From NCBI GenBank assembly GCA_964474285.1, contig CAYYSD010000107.1:1-11167 (forward strand): a DNA stretch of 11,167 nt. Reading direction: 5' to 3'. The stretch comes from JACRBT01 sp964474285. Lineage in GTDB: Bacteria; Chloroflexota; Dehalococcoidia; Tepidiformales; Tepidiformaceae. The position numbers were made by a program, and so were the translations under genes. Shown here piece after piece: positions 6,681 to 11,167 of this stretch (the first letter of the stretch is position 1; every line of letters begins with the position of its first letter). The notes beneath the pieces are model-generated. The model saw only the letters and a program-made list of their open reading frames with translations. It was not told the origin of the DNA and made no database searches.

Positions 6681-7190
6681 ATGGCAACTTCCCGTCACCT
6701 CGGGCTCGTGCACGTCGCAGCGGAAGCGCTCGGGCAGCCGGGCCAGCGCCGTTTCCGGCTCCAGGCCATCAACGACGAAGGCGATTCTGCGGCCCTCTGG
6801 ATGGAGAAGGAACAACTTTCAGCAATCGGCGACGCTATCGAAACAGTGTTGAAGGACGAGGGCTACGAGTACCAGCGCCTCCCGCTCGATGATCTCGAGT
6901 CTCCACCCGTCTTTCCCTACACGGCCGCGATCGATATGCGCGCTGGACAGCTTTCCATGGGCGTGAACCAGGATACGCAGCGCATTGTCCTGATCGGCAC
7001 CGAGGCCCCAGAAAACGACGAGGAGCCGGACTCTGTCACGTTCGAATTCGACTTTCGCGCGGGCCACGAATTGCGCCGCCAGATTGTAGACGTCGTCGCC
7101 GCCGGCCGGCCCCCATGCCCGCTGTGCACAGCGCCGATGGACCCCGCGGGCCACGTTTGTGTGAAGCGAAACGGGCACCGGCCGCACTGA
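6681..7190 (+). CDS. DUF3090 family protein
   Basis: This 169-residue protein is recognised by the family pattern: RRFRLQA near residues 23-29, LWMEKEQL near 39-46, and a cysteine-rich end PPCPLCTAPMDPAGHVC (144-160) followed by KRNGHR. Cys146, Cys149, His158 and Cys160 are placed as a possible zinc site. Most of the remainder is acidic, as is usual for the family. DUF3090 proteins have no established function as far as I know. In Actinobacteria they often sit beside a phosphatase-like and a kinase-like gene of unknown role, neither of which is present here. The ATG at 6681 is preferred to a GTG at 6663, because a -10-like TACGAT lies just before it. Its stop is 3 bases from the stop of the convergent cupredoxin-like gene. 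No signal peptide or membrane segment is seen. Confidence 0.88.
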   Translation: MATSRHLGLVHVAAEALGQPGQRRFRLQAINDEGDSAALWMEKEQLSAIGDAIETVLKDEGYEYQRLPLDDLESPPVFPYTAAIDMRAGQLSMGVNQDTQRIVLIGTEAPENDEEPDSVTFEFDFRAGHELRRQIVDVVAAGRPPCPLCTAPMDPAGHVCVKRNGHRPH

Positions 7191-7193
7191 GCG

Positions 7194-7583
7194 CTACCGG
7201 GGCGCGGTCACCACGATGTCGCCATCACCGCCCGTGCCGCCGCCGCGGCAACGCATCGTGTAGCGGCCCTCCTCCAGCTCCACGGTGAGGTCCCGCGTGA
7301 GTCCGCCTAGGACGTTGTTGACACTGGCGATGCGGGCCTCGGCGCTACGCACTTCGAACGTCGTGACGTTTGAGGAGCGCGGGTTGCCGACCACAAAGGT
7401 GTAGCGCCCCGGCTCCAGGGCAAGAGACGCAGGCTCGCAACCGCCGCTGGAAAGCGTCATGGCGATACGTTCTGCGGGGGGCGCCGCTCCGCCGCCGCCA
7501 TCCGCGCAGGCGCCGCTGGCGGCCAACAGCATCCCGAACACCGTGAGCGTGCGGATGCCAACGGATGGTGCTCGCCGGTTCAC
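7194..7583 (-). CDS. Small exported protein with EfeO-type cupredoxin-like domain
   Basis: This 129-residue protein begins with a basic stretch and a hydrophobic segment (about 11-25), followed by Cys26 and a Gly/Ala/Pro-rich linker. SGAC is an imperfect lipobox, so it may be a lipoprotein; cleavage after the nearby ACA by signal peptidase I is an alternative. Residues 38-127 resemble the cupredoxin-like domain of EfeO-type iron-uptake proteins: GGCEPASLALEPGRYTFVV with Cys49, FEVR, then VNNVLGGLTRDLTVEL and EGRYTMRC with Cys112. The EfeO M75 peptidase-like domain is absent and there are no efeU/efeB neighbours, so a role in iron uptake is not established. Metal binding or a Cys49-Cys112 disulfide is possible. 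The start is GTG without an SD, with CATGAT 6 bases upstream. It lies 33 bases downstream of hisI. Confidence 0.8.
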   Translation of the reverse strand: MNRRAPSVGIRTLTVFGMLLAASGACADGGGGAAPPAERIAMTLSSGGCEPASLALEPGRYTFVVGNPRSSNVTTFEVRSAEARIASVNNVLGGLTRDLTVELEEGRYTMRCRGGGTGGDGDIVVTAPR

Positions 7584-7589
7584 AGGGCC

Positions 7590-7595
7590 ATCATG
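7590..7595 (-). promoter_or_regulatory. -10-like element before the cupredoxin-like gene
   Basis: On the minus strand CATGAT ends 6 bases before the GTG start at 7583, the same spacing as at three other genes in the window. The upstream -35 region is not convincing, so co-transcription from hisI remains as likely. Confidence 0.25.
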
Positions 7596-7616
7596 AACGT
7601 CCCGCGGGCTGAAGCG

Positions 7617-8024
7617 CTACGGATCGAGATTCTCCAGTTCGCCCGTTTCAAAGTCGAGGCGGCGGTAGTAACAGTTTCGCGCCGCCCCGGCCGCATTCTT
7701 CGTGTGACAGATCCCCCCGCGACGTGGGCGCACGACGTAGAGCAAGGAGTTTTGTTCGCAGTTCACGCGCACCTCGAGGAGGTCGAACGTCTCGCCCGAT
7801 GTCTTGCCCTTCTCCCACAGCTCATTGCGCGAAGTGCTCCAGAACACAGCCGAACGAGTATCGAGCGCAACCTTCAGCGCGGCCTGGTTCACGTACGCGA
7901 CGAGGATGACTTCACCCGTGTCGGCGTTCTGTACGGCGCAGGGAAGCACGCCCGGGCACTCGGCCGCTTTGGCAAGTTTGTCGAAATCGAGCTGAAGCTC
8001 GCTACCTTCTTCGAGTGCGTTCAT
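7617..8024 (-). CDS. hisI: Phosphoribosyl-AMP cyclohydrolase (histidine biosynthesis)
   Basis: HisI opens the adenine ring of phosphoribosyl-AMP, the third step of histidine synthesis, in the cytoplasm. The 135-residue protein covers the whole monofunctional domain: VLPCAVQNADTGEVILVAYV (26-45), FWSTSRNELWEKGKTSG (61-77), then the metal-site region VNCEQNSLL (87-95), GICHT (104-108) and NCYYRRL (117-123). Cys89, Cys106 and Cys118 fit the three zinc cysteines of the family. The usual Mg-binding Asp-Cys-Asp-x-Asp reads Asn-Cys-Glu-x-Asn, and about five extra residues lie between the last two cysteines. There is no fused HisE (pyrophosphohydrolase) domain. I use the ATG at 8024, where family similarity begins and AGGA lies 10 bases upstream; ATG 8054 would add ten residues. 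No other his genes are in the window. Confidence 0.92.
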   Translation of the reverse strand: MNALEEGSELQLDFDKLAKAAECPGVLPCAVQNADTGEVILVAYVNQAALKVALDTRSAVFWSTSRNELWEKGKTSGETFDLLEVRVNCEQNSLLYVVRPRRGGICHTKNAAGAARNCYYRRLDFETGELENLDP

Positions 8025-8100
8025 TCGTAGGCAGTCCTGTGCGGTGTCGTCCATCAACCTTAGACGTGAATGCCGGACCGGTCACACCAGCGGAACGCCC

Positions 8101-8132
8101 GCATCGACAACTTCGCTGCGGGGCATCGACAA
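8101..8132. repeat. 10-bp direct repeat overlapping the tlyA promoter
   Basis: GCATCGACAA occurs exactly at 8101-8110 and 8123-8132, 22 bases start to start, about two helical turns. The first copy contains the predicted -35 of tlyA and the second most of the -10. It could be a tandem regulator site or a chance or slippage repeat. Confidence 0.5.
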
Positions 8133-8133
8133 T
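8104..8133 (+). promoter_or_regulatory. Predicted leaderless promoter for tlyA-nadK-recN
   Basis: TCGACA (8104-8109, 5 of 6 to TTGACA) and GACAAT (8128-8133, 4 of 6 to TATAAT) are 18 bases apart. The -10 ends 6 bases before a GTG at 8140 that begins the conserved S4 domain of TlyA. No SD is present in that interval. This is the best-formed promoter in the window and supports the 8140 start. Confidence 0.45.
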
Positions 8134-8139
8134 TCCGAA

Positions 8140-8919
8140 GTGAGCCGCGTGCGTGCAGACGTGTTGATGGTGGAACGGGGCCTCGCGGAATCGCGGGAGG
8201 CGGCGCAGCGGCTCATTATGGCCGGGCGCACGCGCGTCGGGACCACGACGTTGGTCAAGGCCGCGACGATGCTCGATCGCGCCACGGAAATCGAGGTGAC
8301 GGCCCCCGAGCGTTACGTCAGCCGCGGCGGTCTGAAGCTCGAAGCGGGCCTCGACCACTTCGGAATCGAAGTGACGGGACTGCGCTGCCTCGACCTCGGC
8401 GCGTCCACGGGCGGCTTCACCGACTGCCTCCTGCAACGCGGCGCGGCAGCGGTGCTCGCCATCGACGTTGGAAGGGCGCAACTCCATCAGAGGCTGCGAG
8501 AAGACCCGCGAGTCACCCTCCTGGAGCAAACCAACGCTCGCGCGCTGCCCGAGTTGCCTCCCGTGGATTTCTTCGTGGCGGACCTGTCGTTCATCTCCCT
8601 CACGAAGGTGCTGCCCTCGGTGGCATCGCGGCTTCCTCCGCGAACGCCCGGCATCGTCCTCTTGAAACCTCAGTTCGAAGCGGGACCGAAGGATGTGCCG
8701 CGCGGCGGCGTGATCCGCGATCCCGCGGTGCATCAGCGGGTTTGCGATGCGTTCGTTGCCGGTGCCAGGGGCGATGGTTGGGCGGTGCTCGGCCTGCTAG
8801 AATGCCCCACCCGGGGCGGCGATGGAAATCGTGAATTCCTCGTCCATCTGCGCACGCCGGATCAAGGGACAGCCTGGAATGCTCAAGCGACCGGTCATCT
8901 TCCACCACCCGCAGAGTGA
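8140..8919 (+). CDS. tlyA: TlyA family rRNA 2'-O-methyltransferase
   Basis: TlyA enzymes methylate ribose 2'-OH groups of rRNA cytidines (16S C1409 and/or 23S C1920 in characterised members) using S-adenosylmethionine. This 259-residue protein has an S4 RNA-binding domain (about 5-55, RADVLMVERGLAESREAAQR), the linker ERYVSRGGLKLE (57-68) and an FtsJ-like methyltransferase domain. DLGASTGGFTD (85-95) is the SAM-binding loop. The K-D-K-E tetrad can be placed at Lys66, Asp148 (ADLSF), Lys176 (LLKPQFE) and Glu232 (GNREF). The GTG at 8140 is chosen because the S4 domain starts there and a promoter lies just upstream; the frame is open to 8044 but those residues are unlike the family. About 21 residues beyond the conserved GNREFLVHLR overlap the start of nadK by 41 bases. 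Confidence 0.93.
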   Translation: MSRVRADVLMVERGLAESREAAQRLIMAGRTRVGTTTLVKAATMLDRATEIEVTAPERYVSRGGLKLEAGLDHFGIEVTGLRCLDLGASTGGFTDCLLQRGAAAVLAIDVGRAQLHQRLREDPRVTLLEQTNARALPELPPVDFFVADLSFISLTKVLPSVASRLPPRTPGIVLLKPQFEAGPKDVPRGGVIRDPAVHQRVCDAFVAGARGDGWAVLGLLECPTRGGDGNREFLVHLRTPDQGTAWNAQATGHLPPPAE

Positions 8920-9736
8920 AGGCGCCGCAGTCCTGGCGACGCAGGTCGAACGCGAGTTCGTCCGCCGCGGGATCCAGGCCGTCGTCGGAGACATCTGGTC
9001 GGACGAAGCGCCCGCCCTCGCGACCAAATCCGACCTGCTCATCTGCATCGGCGGCGATGGCACGGTGCTGCGAGCGGCCCGCGTGGCGGTGCCCAACTCC
9101 ATTCCCATCCTCGGCATCAACATGGGGCGGCTGGGATTCCTCACAGACCTGAGCCCTCGCGACTTCTTCAACGTCTTCGAGCGGGTGGTGGAGCAAGACT
9201 GGCGCGTTGAGGAGCGCCTCATGGTCGTCGGGGACCTCGCCCTGTCCGGCACCGGTCACGACGGCTCCTATCACGGCCTGAACGACATTGTCCTCAGCCG
9301 CCGTTCGCCGGGCCGGCCCATCTACGTGGACGTTCGCGTCGACAATGCCCGCGTGGCCGTCTATCGCTGTGACGGGATTATCGTCGCGACCCCGACCGGC
9401 AGCACTGGCTATTCACTGAGCGCCGGCGGACCGATCCTCGCACCGACGGAGCACCATCTTGTGATGACACCCGTGTCCGCGCACCTTGCGCTCGGGCGTT
9501 CGCTCGTCCTGCAGCCGGAATCCACCATTGAGCTGATGGTCACCTCTGAGAATGGCGCCATCCTGAGCGTGGATGGACAGGACGACATGCCTGTTCTCAG
9601 CGGGGCGCGTGTCGTTCTACGTCCAAGTGATCACGTGACCCGCTTCGTGCGCTTTCACCCGGCAAGCTCGTTCTATTCCGAATTGGCAGAGCGGCTTGAA
9701 TTTCAGATGTCGAGCGCGATGAGCCAGCGTGCTTGA
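8879..9736 (+). CDS. nadK: NAD kinase (ATP/polyphosphate-dependent)
   Basis: NadK phosphorylates NAD to NADP in the cytoplasm. The 285-residue protein has the usual length and marks: an N-terminal strand RPVIFHHPQSEGA (4-16), the GGDGT loop (58-62, catalytic Asp60), NMGRLGFLTD (81-90), the NAD-binding Asn-Asp pair 135-136 in GLNDIVLSR, and the second conserved segment DGIIVATPTGSTGYSLSAGG (165-184). The ATG at 8879 is preferred because homology begins there and GGGA lies 9 bases upstream; an in-frame ATG at 8822 would add 19 unrelated residues inside tlyA. It overlaps tlyA by 41 bases at its start and recN by 8 at its end, so the three genes should form one transcript with coupled translation. 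Confidence 0.95.
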   Translation: MLKRPVIFHHPQSEGAAVLATQVEREFVRRGIQAVVGDIWSDEAPALATKSDLLICIGGDGTVLRAARVAVPNSIPILGINMGRLGFLTDLSPRDFFNVFERVVEQDWRVEERLMVVGDLALSGTGHDGSYHGLNDIVLSRRSPGRPIYVDVRVDNARVAVYRCDGIIVATPTGSTGYSLSAGGPILAPTEHHLVMTPVSAHLALGRSLVLQPESTIELMVTSENGAILSVDGQDDMPVLSGARVVLRPSDHVTRFVRFHPASSFYSELAERLEFQMSSAMSQRA

Positions 9737-11167
9737 GCGACTGGCAATCACTGATTTCGCCGTCGCGCGGTCAGTCGTCGTGGAGCCTGGACCGGGCCTC
9801 AACGTGTTCACGGGCGAAACCGGCGCCGGCAAATCCCTGATCGTGGACGCCCTCGCCTTCGTCTTCGGAGCCCGGCGAGGACGCGAAGTCATCGCGACCG
9901 GGGCAGCGAAAGCGGAGGTCGAGGCGATCCTCTCGCCAGCTGGCCCGTCGATTTCGCGCGCGGTGGGTCTCTCCGGGCGCTCAACGGCGCGGCTCAACGG
10001 CGAGCTGGTCCAGATTCCCGCGCTCCTCGCACTGGCGGCGAACTCGATCGACATCCACGGCCAATCCGAACAACTCGCCATCCTTCGTCCGCAAGAACAG
10101 CTGGCCGTGCTCGACTCCTATGCCGGCATTCGCGAGCACCGGGCCAGGGTGACGGGGATCGTGCGAGCCCTGCGCGAAACGCGCCGCCAGCTCCGCAACC
10201 TCCAGACTGGTCAGCGAGAACGGCAGCGGCTCATCGAGCAGCTGAGCTTTGAAGTGCGCGAAATCGCGGATGCCAACCTGGGGCCGGGCGAAGATGACGA
10301 ACTCCGGACGGAACAGCAACGGTTGTCCAATGTGCGCCGCCTCCAGTCCGGCGCCGCAGAGGCCATCACTGCGCTCGAGGCGTTCGACGCGGGTGCTGTC
10401 GTTCGGGCCGTGACAGACGTCGCCTCGCGCGATACCGGCGCCTCGGAACTCGCCGACACGGCTGCCCTGTTGGAGACGGCCACTGCGGACCTCACGCGCA
10501 TGCTCCGCCGCTATGGCGAAGGACTCGAAGACGACCCGCAACGCCTCGCGGAGATCGAGGAACGGCTCGACCTGATCGCCCGCCTTCGCCGGAAGTACGG
10601 GGAAACGGTCGTCGAAATCCTGGAGTACGGTCGCGGCGCGCAGGCGCGCCTCGAAGATCTCACGGGGGCCGGGGCTTCCGCCGAGGAACTTCAGGCGCGG
10701 GAGGCGGCGCTCCTTTCGGAGCTTGCCTCCTGCGGCCTCTCGCTCTCTCAGGCGCGCCGGGCCGCGGCCGCAGCGCTCGTTCGCGCGGTGAGCGCGGAAC
10801 TGGTCAGGCTGGGCATGGGCGGCGCCTCGCTCGCCATCGGCTTCGCCTGCGAAGACGCCGAAGACGGCCCGCTGGTGCCACTGCCAGACTTCGAGATCAT
10901 CGACGGCGCGCCCGGCGAAGCACCCTCCCACGAGGAGTTGGTGGCTCGCGGATTCACCGAGGACGGTCTCGATCGCATCGAATTCCTGGCGTCGTTCAAC
11001 CCCGGCGAGGCGCCACGCGGTCTCGGCTCCATCGCGAGCGGCGGCGAGACCTCCAGGTTCCTGCTGGCCGTCACGACGGTGCTCGGCAACGCGTCAGAGC
11101 CACGCACGATCGTGCTGGACGAGGTGGACGAGGGCGTCGGCGGAAGGGCGGGTGCTCTTGTCGGCGA
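9729..11167 (+). CDS. recN: DNA repair protein RecN (3' end outside window)
   Basis: RecN is an SMC-like ATPase that acts at double-strand breaks in recombinational repair. The frame starts at GTG 9729, overlapping the nadK stop by 8 bases, and stays open to the window edge: 479 complete codons with no stop. MLERLAITDF is the typical RecN start. Walker A is GETGAGKS (29-36), the DIHGQSEQ Q-loop region follows near 108-115, then a long charged central region expected to form the coiled coil (about 140-370). The ABC signature is ASGGETSRF (436-444, usually ASGGELSR) and Walker B with D-loop is VLDEVDEGVGG (462-471, usually FDEID). RecN proteins are about 550-570 residues, so roughly 80-90 are missing past the edge. 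No SD is obvious, consistent with re-initiation after nadK. Confidence 0.95.
   Translation, partial: MLERLAITDFAVARSVVVEPGPGLNVFTGETGAGKSLIVDALAFVFGARRGREVIATGAAKAEVEAILSPAGPSISRAVGLSGRSTARLNGELVQIPALLALAANSIDIHGQSEQLAILRPQEQLAVLDSYAGIREHRARVTGIVRALRETRRQLRNLQTGQRERQRLIEQLSFEVREIADANLGPGEDDELRTEQQRLSNVRRLQSGAAEAITALEAFDAGAVVRAVTDVASRDTGASELADTAALLETATADLTRMLRRYGEGLEDDPQRLAEIEERLDLIARLRRKYGETVVEILEYGRGAQARLEDLTGAGASAEELQAREAALLSELASCGLSLSQARRAAAAALVRAVSAELVRLGMGGASLAIGFACEDAEDGPLVPLPDFEIIDGAPGEAPSHEELVARGFTEDGLDRIEFLASFNPGEAPRGLGSIASGGETSRFLLAVTTVLGNASEPRTIVLDEVDEGVGGRAGALVG

Noticed and set aside
6541..6687. N-terminal extension of the WYL regulator to 6687
   Set aside because: The extra residues are unlike the family, cross the inverted repeat and likely promoter, and overlap the divergent DUF3090 start.
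8044..8139. TlyA start at 8044
   Set aside because: The S4 domain begins at about 8140, a promoter with a -10 box 6 bases before that GTG fits better, and the added residues have no family similarity.
8822..8878. NAD kinase start at 8822
   Set aside because: The 19 extra residues lie in the conserved part of tlyA and are not part of the NadK fold; ATG 8879 has a better SD and matches the family start.
9981..10931. A 316-codon frame on the minus strand
   Set aside because: It lies wholly antisense to recN, shows no domain and has atypical composition.
1..11167. tRNA, rRNA, CRISPR, insertion sequence, prophage or defence genes
   Set aside because: Gaps are short and hold no cloverleaf, repeat array, transposase or phage protein. 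The WYL gene alone is not evidence of a defence island.

Overview
This is a GC-rich (clearly above 60%), densely coded bacterial window with ten genes, gaps mostly under 150 bases, frequent GTG starts and little low-complexity DNA. The mix is a tandem-HD/LuxR protein, a DUF3090 protein (a family best known from Actinobacteria and Chloroflexota), a cytoplasmic DPP-IV-type S9 peptidase, a WYL regulator and the tlyA-nadK-recN block. It suggests Chloroflexota (Dehalococcoidia-like), or less likely an actinobacterium. This assignment rests on family knowledge and recall, not on a search. I see no tRNA, rRNA, CRISPR array, insertion sequence, phage gene or origin. Most of the window looks like ordinary chromosome.

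Layout. (a) 3-1109, plus strand: the 3' part of a gene cut by the left edge, encoding the end of one degenerate HD-GYP domain, a complete second HD-GYP domain and a LuxR-type DNA-binding domain. (b) 1110-1201: a short gap with a perfect 14-bp palindrome and a Shine-Dalgarno sequence that can pair with upstream CCTCC, followed by an alpha/beta hydrolase (1202-1960). (c) 1994-6540, minus strand: in transcription order a WYL-domain regulator, an M24B Xaa-Pro aminopeptidase and an S9 dipeptidyl-peptidase-IV-like enzyme. The two peptidase genes overlap as TGATG. (d) 6541-6680: a divergent control region with an inverted repeat, then a DUF3090 gene on the plus strand (6681-7190). (e) 7194-8024, minus strand: hisI followed by a small exported protein with an EfeO-type cupredoxin-like domain. 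(f) 8025-8139: a divergent gap with a 10-bp direct repeat overlapping a predicted promoter. (g) 8140-11167, plus strand: tlyA, nadK and recN as an overlapping cluster. recN runs off the right edge.

How the genes fit together. The two peptidases handle proline-containing peptides in complementary ways: PepP-type enzymes cut Xaa-|-Pro, and DPP-IV-type enzymes release Xaa-Pro dipeptides. They are probably a cytoplasmic peptide-salvage unit, possibly under the adjacent WYL regulator. tlyA-nadK-recN is a housekeeping cluster for rRNA 2'-O-methylation, NADP supply and recombinational repair.

The most useful observations are: the left-edge gene is longer than its first visible ATG suggests and has lost the paired His of its first HD domain; several genes show a -10-like hexamer exactly 6 bases before the start codon, implying leaderless mRNAs; HisI has N-C-E-x-N where the family usually has D-C-D-x-D; and there are small symmetric or repeated sites in three control regions. 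I found no convincing evidence of a wholly new multi-gene system.
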